From Ilex aquifolium (lineage: Eukaryota > Streptophyta > Magnoliopsida > Aquifoliales > Aquifoliaceae), in assembly GCA_951799425.1 (NCBI GenBank), contig OX637394.1:16797001-16861000 (forward strand): a stretch of 64,000 nt of DNA, read 5' to 3'. Of this stretch, positions 1 to 10,106 are shown piece by piece. The notes beneath the pieces are model-generated. The model saw only the letters and a list, made by a program, of their open reading frames with translations, was not told where the DNA came from and searched no databases. The first letter of the stretch is position 1, and the number at the start of each line of letters is the position of its first letter. The translations under genes were made by a program, and so were the position numbers.

Positions 1-438
1 ATATGAGACTTGAATCACAGAAGAACCATTATAACCTAAAAAAGTTTGTCTCACAGATTCGTCCTCATCATAATATGAAGGTGCAAATCTTTCTTTTAAC
101 AAGCGTCTCATCTTTTGCCAAGAACAAACTTTAGATTTTTTTTGACTTGTACGTGATAATTTTACATGCTCCCACCACTGATAAGCCATGCCCTTCAATT
201 TGTATGCCACTAAACCTACTTTTATCTCTTCAAGAATTTCATGATAATCAAAGAATTCCTCAACTTTGGCCAACCAATTTAAAAAGTCTTCTTTATGAAC
301 GTAATCATCAAAACTTTTCATAAATAAATTTCTATAATCATAATCATGTCTTCGATGATATCTAGCATTGTCATAGCTATCAAACATACCTGTACCATAC
401 TCATCATCATCAACAGAAGCAGAATCATATATATGTTG
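1..438 (-). pseudogene. Retrotransposon gag fragment
   Basis: The minus-strand frame is open from 438 to the window edge and reads as a retrotransposon gag core: F-L-N-W-L-A-K-V-E-E-F-F then a K-L-K-G-x-A-x-Q-W-W-E motif and F-x-P-S-Y-Y-D-E-D. These are the hallmarks of the plant Retrotrans_gag domain, which packages element RNA. An in-frame TGA at 439-441 cuts it off from the leader, so either translation starts further in (methionine at 319-321) or the copy is broken. The other long minus-strand frame here (318-851) is not gag and looks meaningless. Confidence 0.65.
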
Positions 439-700
439 TCATTTATGGAGAATAGGATTGAGATCTCGAATAGGTTGTACACGAGCCCTATCATTGTTGC
501 AAACCCTATTCCAATATGGATCCTGGTTTGTTCCAAACGTCGATTGAGCAATCGGATCATGGAACTTATGATAGGTTTGCTAGGATGAACGTCGAGAACT
601 AAAAAAGTTGGATCATGGAAGACCCCTTTCCACATAATCACAGTTATGAGGAAAGTTATCACCACTTCGCTTATTAGAAATAATGCCAGGTTAGTCAAGA

Positions 701-712
701 CTCTGATACCAA
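701..712 (-). other. Primer-binding site (initiator tRNA-Met type)
   Basis: On the minus strand TTGGTATCAGAG follows the LTR end directly. This is the complement of the 3' end of plant initiator tRNA-Met and primes minus-strand cDNA synthesis. It fixes the LTR boundary and the orientation. Confidence 0.7.
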
Positions 713-713
713 T

Positions 714-1078
714 TGACGCAGCAGAACAAAAAAATACGAAGAACACTATGATTCTCAGTTTGTGGGACAAAGGTACTCTGAATCCACCAAGAAACTCCGA
801 AAAATGTATCTTATTTAATAAAATTGCATAGACTCGTAATACATATGACAATTTACAGGAAAAACTAAAATCCTAAGTTTTTTAGAATGGAAACAAATCC
901 TAATCTTAGGAAAATTTCTAAAAACAAATAAACACATGTCTAATTAATTAAGAAAATTAACATGATTTAGGCAACAAATAACTCTAGAATATTTCTAATT
1001 AAAATTTCACCCTAACAAAATAATAAAAATAGAAGACCAAAATAAAATATGAAAAATAGTAATTCTTGTTCTACATCA
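714..1078 (-). repeat. 5' LTR of the left-edge retrotransposon
   Basis: 365 bp between the primer-binding site and the terminal TGATG (minus strand; CATCA at 1074-1078 on plus). Ends are TG...CA. No partner LTR lies in the window, so the outer boundary rests on the terminal motif alone. Confidence 0.55.
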
Positions 1079-2034
1079 CTATGTAATATAATGATTGTGT
1101 AATTAATTTTTACTATGGCTATGGATTGTCAATTTTGGGGATGTTCCTACGGGAATAGGTAATGGTACTTGTATGTTCTTTTTAATTTCTTTGTTTTGTG
1201 TGCATTGATAAAATGTGTGTGAATAGGAGTATTGAATATTCATGTGGATTTTAGAGAAGAGCGAATGATTTTTGGGTATGAATTGCCATAACAAGTATTA
1301 TACCGAACATATTGCAAAAACTATAAACAAATGAAGTCATGAAATGGATGGTATTAGGGATAAACATGTATATTTGCTACATAAGAAGTGATAGAATATA
1401 TAGTTTTTTATGGAACCCACTATAATACATATTGCTCAAACAAATATGAGATGAAATTGCATAGCAATCCCCCAAACAAACACACCCATATAGTACTCGA
1501 ATTGAATTGGAGTTTAAGCGGAAGTTTTTATAATTTGAGTTCAACCCAAAATAACGTCTCAACACATCCAACCTTAGTCACATAATTTGGCTAAACCACC
1601 CACGCTTCGGCGTTCTGTGAGTGAATTCGCACTTTGAGAGCATTTTTTCTGTAAATTCACGCTCTTATTTTGCCAAATTTACGAATTTAATTTATCAATT
1701 CATAAATTCGCCCCCCACTTGTTTCTGTACTTACTCATTATTATTCAAATTCTTATTTTGCAGGTGCAAGTCCATGCGTATAGATATGTATTAAACTATA
1801 ATAATATTTATAATATATGAATGCCATTTTGGGACCTTATAACTAACACATATTTAAAAATTAAATAGTTTATCACATAGTAGTATGTGGAGATTAATAT
1901 TTCAAATTATATTTTATAATTTTTGTGAGTAAATACGTGTCGGTATGCATAATTTAACGCTCTCAAAACACTCTCACTCTACGTGATCTAGTATCCAATT
2001 CCAAACATGACTAAATATTAGTATACTTGGATTA
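1079..2034. other. AT-rich intergenic DNA, nothing recognised
   Basis: Short open frames at 1103-1585 have no recognisable domain and low-complexity AT composition. No RNA gene or repeat structure was seen. Confidence 0.5.
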
Positions 2035-2360
2035 GGGAAAAGCCTACGTTATCGATTTTTTTTTGATACCGTACCGATAGAAAAGTTACACATTTAAAAT
2101 GAGAAGTTATAATAGATACTCATGATCGATCATAGATTTCTTTTGAGCAGTTCTAACTTCCTCCTTATGAGTTGTAACTTGATATTTAAAAGTTGTAACT
2201 TAACATTGAAAGTTGTAACTTTCGATATTGATTCTAGTCTTTTATGATCGATCATGTCATTTATAAATTATAACTTACACCTCAAAAAAATTATAATTTA
2301 ATCTTAAAAAAATTATAATTTTCAGTACCATATCGTCGATGATACCATATAACCTTCTCT
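2035..2360. mobile_element. Possible small non-autonomous Mutator-like element
   Basis: The left end (GGGAAAAGCCTACG) and the reverse complement of the right end (AGAGAAGGTTATATGGTA) resemble the terminal repeats of the large Mutator-like element at 11787-35540. The interior carries the same vocabulary: ATGATCGATCAT near 2125 and 2250, and four GTTGTAACTT-like repeats. Candidate 9-bp target duplication CTTGGATTA / CTTTAATTT matches at only 6 of 9 positions, so the call is weak. A roughly 50-bp direct repeat (around 1990-2030 and 2388-2430) also surrounds it. Confidence 0.3.
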
Positions 2361-2448
2361 CTTTAATTTGAGGCTTGACACTAAATTATCACCAATTCCC
2401 GACATGACTACGCATTAGCATACTTCTAGTACGACCAAAACTCAATCA

Positions 2449-2591
2449 AGGTCTCGAGTTCGAGTCTTGGGAACGCAGCTGCGTTCGGTAGGGAGAGCTT
2501 TGCCGCCCTTGTGGTCCTTCCCGGCTCGAATCCGGATTAGTCGGAGCTCAAAGTGGCTTTCGGATACCGGATGGTCTTACCAAAAAAAAAA
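2449..2591 (+). mobile_element. tRNA-derived SINE fragment
   Basis: A B-box-like segment GAGTTCGAGTC (about 2456-2466) is followed by a GC-rich body, a second GGCTCGAATCC stretch, then a CTTACC-A(10) tail. This layout matches the 3' part of plant tRNA-derived SINEs of the Au type, which end in a short A or T run. The A-box part is not clear, so it may be 5'-truncated. The open frame across it (2467-2724) is incidental. Confidence 0.45.
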
Positions 2592-3982
2592 ACTCAATCT
2601 ATACTCCAACAACCCCCTCTCTCTCTTTCTCTCCCTCTTTTTTTTTTTATTTTTTTTTTACGGTAAGTGCCAACGACTCTCTCTTTATATATGTTTACGT
2701 ATCAGTCTAGAAAACCCACCCTGATGAACATCGTTATTATTTATTTATTTTTCATTTTTTAAGAGTCGTAGGTACAATCAGATAATAAAAAAAAAAATCT
2801 TACCTCATGAGGAGGGCAACTAACCCACTTACTTGAGAGACTGTGTGACGATGATTCAACCACTATGATCATATTTAATACGTATACGGTATATATCTCT
2901 CTCTCTCTCTCTTTTATAAATGGTCAGAGTTGTTCGAATCAGTTTTTGCGTATCTCCATTGATTTCTTCATCGGTTTGATCAAAGATAGGTTATCTACGC
3001 TAGGAATAGAGTATTCATAAGGGATAAATTCTTCAAAACCTAGCCCAACAGATGATATTTTTATCTAAATTCCATCGGTCAAATATATGCTAATATTTTT
3101 TATTAAAAATCCAGTTTTGATCAGAATCCTACTATCTAGATAAAATAACTCGAACTTCTCATCTGCTGGGCCACATTTTCACAAACATATAAAAAATATT
3201 TTCTCTCTCCCTCACATGGTAAACTCATATTGCCTAGAAATAATATTGGGTAGAGTTATTTTCATCATATTTAGTTGTCTGTCTTCAAATTATTATTAAC
3301 CTTTATTTATACATTAGGTGAGATAGGTTGGCTTGTCAGTGTCCCACCTCCTTAATGAGGTGTACCACTTACTTTAAACCAACCACTCTTGTTTTAATAA
3401 AACTGGTCTTATTTGGGGAACCAAGATACAGACTTGAGATGACGGAAAAAAAAAAAAAAAAACAAGACTCACCACTAGGCTTGTTGTGCTTTTGAAGTTG
3501 GGAAGTGGGTCAATTTGGTCTTAACCTAATATTTCGAGCAGCAGGGACATTGAACCTTATAGATGGATCATATATACTAGAGATGTTATTTAAGTCATGC
3601 CGATGGTTATCGACAAGATAGAGTCAACTAGCATGGGTGGCTTTAATGTGGAAGTAGTTGTGAATGAGCAAGTAGGGGGCGACGACTAAACAGGTAGCGA
3701 GACTCGTGAGCTAGAGAAGGGGCGGATTCTTCGAGGGCGTTTCAAGACAATTTGAGGTTTAAAGCAGAAACATTAAATGAAAGTATTTTCATTTTTAGTA
3801 TTATTTTTTTTTAAAAATTAATTTATTTTTAATTTTCTATGTAAACGGGAGACAAAAGAAGGACGTGTTAATGTTGTCGAAAAAGAGATTTCAACTTTTG
3901 TTTTTGTTTTTGTTTTTTACCATAAAGAGGGAGAGAGAATATTTAATTTCAACTTTTGTTTTTGTTTTTTATTTTTTTTTAC

Positions 3983-4029
<47 letters not shown>

Positions 4030-4836
4030 AGTAAATATGAGTTGACTTTTGAATATTTTTTTATTTTTTTAATTTATAAGTTTTTAATGTTATGAATTGA
4101 ATTATAAGCCTAAATTATTGCAATAAAAAATTCGGTTTTGAACCCATTGTCTCACTTTACCTAATCATCAATTAACATATTTCACGTTACAACTGTAACT
4201 ATGTGTATTAATTTTACATTTATCCATTAACTACGAAGTTTCTCCCATTAAATCTCTATCTGTAATTAATGACTTCACATTAATTAATTACAAATATTGA
4301 AAAAGTATAGTTCGCTAAATATTTGAATATTTTTCATCCAATACATAACAAGTGTTTTGTTTTAAGACAGCTTGAGACCACTTCAAAAGTTCAGAGGACA
4401 ATGTGAAAAACTCAATATTAGAAGGAAAAAATGTGATTGGGAGTGCCCTATTCAAATGTTACATTACATATCATAAAACTAAGTAGAGGCCACTATATTC
4501 AAGTGAATTCATGATTAATAATTTAATATGAAATAAAATAAAAATAATATACCTGAGGATATTCCACTAAAATGGTAGAAAACAAAGATAAGGAAACAAG
4601 CAAAGATTGCACAAATCATATTAATGACACCCTTTTCTTTTTCATATTGGTTTCTTCAATGGCATTATGATTTTGTTTTTTTGGTGGTAGTTTCAATGAC
4701 ATCATGATTACATGAAAAATACCACATAATCCTACACATCAGCAGGTGAAAAAAAGCTGGGAAAATTATTCTGGGCTACAATAGCCACTGAAAGTCATGG
4801 GTCTGCTGTATCTTTTTCTAGGTTTCAAGTCTTTGA
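2592..4836. other. Intergenic region with simple repeats
   Basis: No gene or RNA was recognised. It holds CT-rich tracts near 2618-2640 and 2899-2914, poly-A/T tracts, and a (GA)n run at 3984-4025. The open frame at 3865-4095 is generated by the (GA)n run and T-rich sequence. Confidence 0.5.
3984..4025. repeat. (GA)n microsatellite
   Basis: About 20 uninterrupted GA dinucleotides. Another (GA)n tract lies at 40543-40578. Confidence 0.9.
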
Positions 4837-5505
4837 TTTGGATTTGATATCTCCCAATTGGTTAGTTTGTCCAATTTCTTGTCTTAGTTTCACAAGAAAC
4901 CTAGAGGTCAAACCCAACCAAAAAATTCCCACCACTCACAAATTAATAGACTATGTTTCTTTGAATTAAGAGGATGGACCCTCATGTAAGAGAAAATAAT
5001 ATAATGTGACTTATGCATCAAGAATTTTGAGTCACGGAGATAATTCTTTGACATAGTAATAAGACTATGCAATTTGATCCTGGTTACAATTCGCAATAAC
5101 ATATATTTGAAAGATAAATTTGCGCAACATATATATCTTTTGAACTAATTAAACTGCACTTTTATCGGTTTCTTTGAGCTTTTGATGCAATAACCCATTA
5201 GAAATAACTCTGCCTCAGTCTACTAGCAAAAACGAGACTACTACTCATATTATAAGATTTAAGAGGTTAATATCTATAATTTTCAAGTTTAAATCTCGCA
5301 AAAAATGTTTTATTGATATAATGTACGCATTGCTTATGGGGATTGTGTTGATGTAACATACCCATTCTAATTTGTGTATAATGCTGCTGTTAGGGTTTCA
5401 CAAACCAAGGTAATCAAACAGCCTTTCCCTCCTTTGTTCTAGATGATATGAATAAATGATAAAGATTTGTAAATTGCTCGAGCAATATCTTCTCAATAAG
5501 TTTTA

Positions 5506-6058
5506 GGGTTAATTACACAGGAGGTCCTTAAAGTATGAAATTTGTCTCATTTTGGTGTCCAATATTTCAATTGTATCATTTTAATCTCTCAAGTATTGAA
5601 TATATTTTTATGTGGTCCTTTATGCAGACAATGTTCAGATCGTTAACGATTTATTATTATAAACTTGTCGCTTAATATCTAAATATGGACAAAAAAATAA
5701 TTTAGATAAATTTTGACCGAATTTCTATCCAAATTTTGGTCAAAGAGTTGCCCAAATTACATAGTTTTGATCATGAACTATCTAAATTTTGGTCAAGAGC
5801 TATCCATATATGTTACACATTTTTTGTCAAGATCTATCCAAATTTTGGTCAAGAGTTACCCAAATTATTTTTTATCCATATTTACTTACCACGTGATAAG
5901 TTTATGATAAAAAACCGCCAACAATTTAAATTTTGTCTGCTTGAGGGACCACATAGAAACATATTCAATATTTCAGGGATCAAAATGATATAATTGAAAT
6001 ATTATAGACCAAAATGAGATAAACTCTATACTTTAGGGACCTATAATGTAATTTATCC
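5506..6058. mobile_element. Mutator-type MITE with 9-bp target duplication
   Basis: 553 bp with long terminal inverted repeats (about 80-90 bp; outer ends GGGTTAATTACA and TGTAATTTATCC) and a perfect 9-bp flanking duplication TAAGTTTTA at 5497-5505 and 6059-6067. A 9-bp duplication is the Mutator signature. The interior has imperfect repeats of CCAAATTTTGGTCAAGAG (5725-5870) and codes for nothing recognisable. In the duplicated locus near 41430 only the last few bases of the right end survive. Confidence 0.8.
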
Positions 6059-7058
6059 TAAGTTTTAAAACATCTGCATAAAAAATGCGCCAATAATAGA
6101 ATTTAAAAAAAAATTAAGTAATTTTATCCTTATTTTGGAGTGGTGGACAAACCCACAACGTGTATTGCTCTGACAGATGAGCGATAGTTGACGTGCAGAA
6201 TCCATAACCAGGCATAGATTAATGCTCCATATGATGTACAGGGTTTGTGCCTGTGGTTCCGAAGTAATGGAAAATCAGCAGGTAGTTGAAAATGACAGCA
6301 ATTTAAAGAACTTCATGATTTCAAAATGAATACGATTTGTGATTATTTCAATATGGTTTGAAAGTTTCAACTCAACATTTATTTCATTCAGACAACTCAA
6401 ATAAAAAATTATAACTGATTAAAATAATTTATAATTGATCATTGTGAACGATCATAAATTATCTCAAAAAAAAAAAAGATCAAGAAAAAAAAAGATAAAA
6501 TTTGACATGTATCATGTAATTTGACTTTTAAAAGTTATAATTTTTATAGTCGATCATAATTTTTTAATTTGTAAATCGGACCATTTTAAGTTACAATTTA
6601 AATTTTTTTCAACTGTAAACTTAGACTTTTAAATATTGCAAGTTTCAATACGGCAGTTTAGTCGTCCTCCAAATAAAAATGTCAATAGGAAATTCCAACT
6701 TCCAACTAACTTCTGCCGCGACTTTAATTCTTAGAGTTTGTCTAGTGGTTGGGTCTATCTTTTGATAATTCAAATGTTTCAAGTTTAATTTCTTCTCATA
6801 CCCCTTAAGAGTTAGTTACACTTGTCTCTTAAGAGACTTACTCTAACCAACTTATGTCACGGTGACAAGTCATTGAGTTCGAATAAATAATCGATGTAAG
6901 TCTAAACACTCTGTAAGAAAAAAAAAGAAAAACCTTATGTCACGACTTAAAATCAACCAGGTGATACTGTCAGCCCAGATCACCCTTCCTGGATTTTCAA
7001 CCACACCATTGTTAGCATCAAAACTTGAAAATAAAAAAAGCTGCCTGCTTCACAGTAC

Positions 7059-7064
7059 TATAAA
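7059..7064 (+). promoter_or_regulatory. TATA box of BBE-like gene 1
   Basis: TATAAA inside AGTACTATAAAGTAGC, 46 bases upstream of the start codon. In the duplicated gene the same site reads AGTACTAAAGTAGC, a 2-bp deletion that removes the TATA core. Confidence 0.6.
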
Positions 7065-7109
7065 GTAGCTTCATTCTCTGAAGTTTTTGCACAAGAAAAG
7101 CCATTACCA

Positions 7110-8759
7110 ATGATGAAAATGATAACCCCGACAGCTTCTTTGCTTTCACTTTGTTTCCTTTTTCTCTCCTCACTTTCATGGGCAGTTTCAGCTCATGCTA
7201 ATGAAGCTTTTCTTTCATGTCTTTCCAGTCAGTTTCAGAACTCCACCAATATCTCCCAAGTGATTTACACACCCAGTAACCCTTCATATTTGTCTGTTTT
7301 GAACTTCTCTGCCCAAAACCTTCGATTCACTACACCTGACACCCCTCGACCTCTAGTTATAATCACACCGTTGCAAGAGTCTCATATTCAGATAACTGTA
7401 AATTGTTGTCGAAAATATGACATAGAGATACGAACTCGAAGCGGTGGACATGACTATGAGGGTCTTTCTTATGTTGCTCATGTACCCTTTGCCATCATTG
7501 ATCTGCGTAACATGAGTTCAGTCACCGTCGATGTCGAAGAGAAAACAGCGTGGATTCAAGCTGGGGCAACTCTTGGTCAAGTTTATTATTACATTGCAAA
7601 TAAGAGTAGCACTCTTGCCTTTCCGGCAGGTATTTGTCCATCCGTGGGTGTGGGTGGACATTTTAGTGGGGGAGGTTATGGTATGTTGATGCGTAAATTT
7701 GGCCTTGCAGCTGATCATATCATTGATGCTCGATTAATTGATGTCAATGGTAGAATTCTAAATAGAAAATCAATGGGGAAAGATCTCTTTTGGGCCATTA
7801 GAGGAGGTGGAAGTGCTAGTTTTGGGGTCATTTCGGCATGGAAAGTAAACTTAGTTACTGTTCCAAAAACTGTTACTGTTTTCAGAGTAAACAAAACCTT
7901 GGAACAAAATGCGACCATGCTTGTCCATCAATGGCAATACATCGCACCCAAGATTGATGAAAATCTTTTCATCAGAGTCTTCTTAAGTAATGTGAACTCT
8001 AGTATAGATGGAAATAAAACAATAGAAGCTTCGTTCGTTGCGTTGTTTGTTGGTGGGGTAGATGACTTACTTTCATTGATGCAAGATAACTTTCCAGAGT
8101 TAGGTTTGGTACAAGAAAACTGCACAGAATTGACCTGGATTGAATCAGTACTCAATTTGTTCGGTGGAGAATCACTCGATAACTTATTGGACAGGGAATT
8201 CCCCTACAAAAGCAACTACAAACTAAAATCAGATTATGTAAAGGTGCCCATTTCGGAGAGTGTACTTGAAGGAATATGGGAAATATTATATGAAGAAGAG
8301 ATCAATGTGGTTTTAATGGTATTAAATCCTTATGGTGGAGTGATGAGCAAGATTTCAGAATCTAAAATACCTTTCCCACATAGAGCTGGAAACTTATACC
8401 ACATTGAATACCAAGTAGTGTGGGCTGAAGAAGGGACAACAGCTTCAAAAAGGCATATCAATTGGATTCGAAGGCTCTACAAGTATATGACTCCTTATGC
8501 TTCTATGAATCCGAGAGAAGCATATGTCAATTATAGAGATCTTGATATAGGAGTCAACAATGAAGGCAACACGAGTTATGCACAGGCAAGCGTTTGGGGT
8601 ACTAAATATTACAAGAAGAACTTCAAGAAATTGGTGAAAGTGAAGACGTTGGTTGATCCTAGCAACTTTTTCCGGAATGAACAAAGCATTCCACCAAAAT
8701 TTCTGCCATGGATACAGAGAATTGGAGATCATCCTCCAATGGGAAAAGACATTCAGTAA
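7110..8759 (+). CDS. Berberine-bridge-enzyme-like FAD oxidase (BBE-like 1)
   Basis: Intronless 549-residue ORF, the normal length for the plant BBE-like (reticuline-oxidase-like) family of FAD-linked oxidases. Residues 1-30 form a hydrophobic secretion signal ending near SAHA, so the protein should enter the secretory pathway. The FAD-binding PCMH domain spans roughly 75-250. It holds both flavin attachment residues of bicovalent members: His114 in RSGGHDYEG and Cys176 in FPAGICPSVGVGGH. The C-terminal BBE domain includes the catalytic-region motif YVNYRDLD (472-479). Several N-x-S/T sites suggest glycosylation. Known relatives oxidise alkaloids, cell-wall oligosaccharides or monolignols; the substrate cannot be told from sequence. 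The start is supported by the signal peptide and a TATA box 46 bases upstream. It is about 94% identical to the protein at 41984-43633. Confidence 0.93.
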   Translation: MMKMITPTASLLSLCFLFLSSLSWAVSAHANEAFLSCLSSQFQNSTNISQVIYTPSNPSYLSVLNFSAQNLRFTTPDTPRPLVIITPLQESHIQITVNCCRKYDIEIRTRSGGHDYEGLSYVAHVPFAIIDLRNMSSVTVDVEEKTAWIQAGATLGQVYYYIANKSSTLAFPAGICPSVGVGGHFSGGGYGMLMRKFGLAADHIIDARLIDVNGRILNRKSMGKDLFWAIRGGGSASFGVISAWKVNLVTVPKTVTVFRVNKTLEQNATMLVHQWQYIAPKIDENLFIRVFLSNVNSSIDGNKTIEASFVALFVGGVDDLLSLMQDNFPELGLVQENCTELTWIESVLNLFGGESLDNLLDREFPYKSNYKLKSDYVKVPISESVLEGIWEILYEEEINVVLMVLNPYGGVMSKISESKIPFPHRAGNLYHIEYQVVWAEEGTTASKRHINWIRRLYKYMTPYASMNPREAYVNYRDLDIGVNNEGNTSYAQASVWGTKYYKKNFKKLVKVKTLVDPSNFFRNEQSIPPKFLPWIQRIGDHPPMGKDIQ

Positions 8760-9039
8760 AAAGTTCTACTTTCTACTGTTAAATCATCAATAAAGGAACT
8801 ATGAATACGAGAAAGATGTTTTCTCAGGGATCAAAATCATCTTAGTTTTAAATTTTGTCAATTTTCATAAAGTTCAATTTTCTACCATACTAGTCACTTG
8901 ATCCTATTGTTCGGCTTCTATGTATCCCCTTGACACCAAACAGGGCATAACAAAATTTAACGTTGAATGATTGCACGTAATTAAAATTGATGTTATAGAA
9001 TCTATAAAGGTAAAAAATAAACATAAATAAGGTACCTTA

Positions 9040-10103
9040 GGGCCCGTTTGGTAACCACGTGTTTGTGTTTTTTTTTGTTTTTGTTTTCACTTTTTGCTAA
9101 AAAAAAAAATAATAACATGTTTGGAGAGCGTTTTTATTTTTTTTTTGGTTGGTCTGTTTTGTAAAAAACTCCAAATTTTAAAAACATCAAAATAGGTGTT
9201 TTTGAAAACACAGAAACACACGCGCATCTTTTCACAATTTAATGAGGTCTAGCCTTCGAACTCCATTAGCAACAAAAAAAGGATTTTTTTTCATTACCAC
9301 TATAAAAGCTAGCACTCACGAGGCCTTTTCATCTCCCTCACTCTCTGGTTCATCTCTCTCATCATCTCTCTCTCTGGTTCATCTATCTCACGAAGCCAGC
9401 GACTGAGCGACCAAACTTTACCAAACGAAGGATCTCAGATCTCAAGCCTTCGTTCATCTCTCAGATCTCAAGCCAGCACTCCATCGGTGGTTGTGGGGGT
9501 GGATTTCGGGGCTGTTACAGTTGGTTTTTCGGGGCTACTGTGGTGGGTTTTGGGTTTGTGTGTATCGGTGATGGTGGACTGGTATTGGTGGTGGTTTTGG
9601 GTGGGTTGGGTGGTGGGTTTCGGAGTTGTTGCAGGACTACTGTTATGAGTTTTGGGTTTGTGTATGTATCGGTGGGGGTGAGTTGTGGGTTGGGTTTTCA
9701 GGGGTGGGGTTGGGGGTGGATTTTCAGGGGTGGGGTTTGGTGGTGGTTTTCGGTGGTCAGTGGGGGTGGTTGTGCTGGTGGTTTCAATGGTCAGTGGGGT
9801 GGGTTGTTGGTTTCGCACCTTTCGATGGTGGGTTGGGGGTGGGTTTCGGTGGTGGGTTGGGTGGATCAGTTGGGTTGGGTGGTGGTTTTGGGTGGTTAGA
9901 AGGGTTGGGTGGTGGGGATTGGATGATGAATTTTTGTTATAATACCAAACATATTTTTTATTTTTGTTTTCACAAATTTTTAAATATAAATGACTACCAA
10001 ACATGTTCTATATTTTTAATTTTTATCACACAAAAAAACAAAATTTTGTTCTGTTTTTTTTATAGAAAAAAACATAAAAACAAAAACGTTACCAAACGCA
10101 CCC
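9040..10103. mobile_element. PIF/Harbinger-like (Tourist-type) insertion
   Basis: 1064 bp with terminal inverted repeats GGGCCCGTTTGGTAAC and (reverse complement of the right end) GGGTGCGTTTGGTAAC, flanked by TTA at 9037-9039 and 10104-10106. A 3-bp TTA duplication and G-N5-GTT termini are typical of PIF/Harbinger elements. The duplicated locus at about 43905-43925 has a single TTA and no insertion, a natural empty site. No transposase is encoded. The interior has a TATA-like CTATAAAAGC near 9300 and a very G-rich tract. Confidence 0.8.
9487..9920. repeat. G-rich degenerate GGT/GGGT repeat tract
   Basis: The plus strand is built from short variations of TGGTGGGTTTTGGG with many GG and GGG runs, sharply different in composition from the AT-rich flanks. 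It creates overlapping Gly/Val/Trp-rich frames on plus and Pro/Thr/His-rich frames on minus, which I do not regard as genes. Multiple G-runs give potential for G-quadruplexes. Confidence 0.7.
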
Positions 10104-10106
10104 TTA

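Larger units (their letters stand above)
1..1078 (-). mobile_element. 5' part of an LTR retrotransposon, cut by the window edge
   Basis: Read on the minus strand this is an LTR (1078 to 714), a primer-binding site, an untranslated leader and the beginning of gag. The rest of the element lies left of position 1. LTR ends are TGATG...CGTCA. The primer-binding site directly follows and matches the 3' end of initiator tRNA-Met, as in most plant LTR elements. The second LTR and the target-site duplication cannot be checked; CTATG (1079-1083) is the candidate flanking target sequence. The order of parts is seen in the sequence. Superfamily (Ty3/gypsy-like gag) is inferred. Confidence 0.65.

Noticed and set aside
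318-851. 177-codon minus-strand frame next to the left-edge gag
   Set aside because: It runs through the primer-binding site and LTR and shifts out of the gag frame. It has no recognisable domain, so I treat it as chance.
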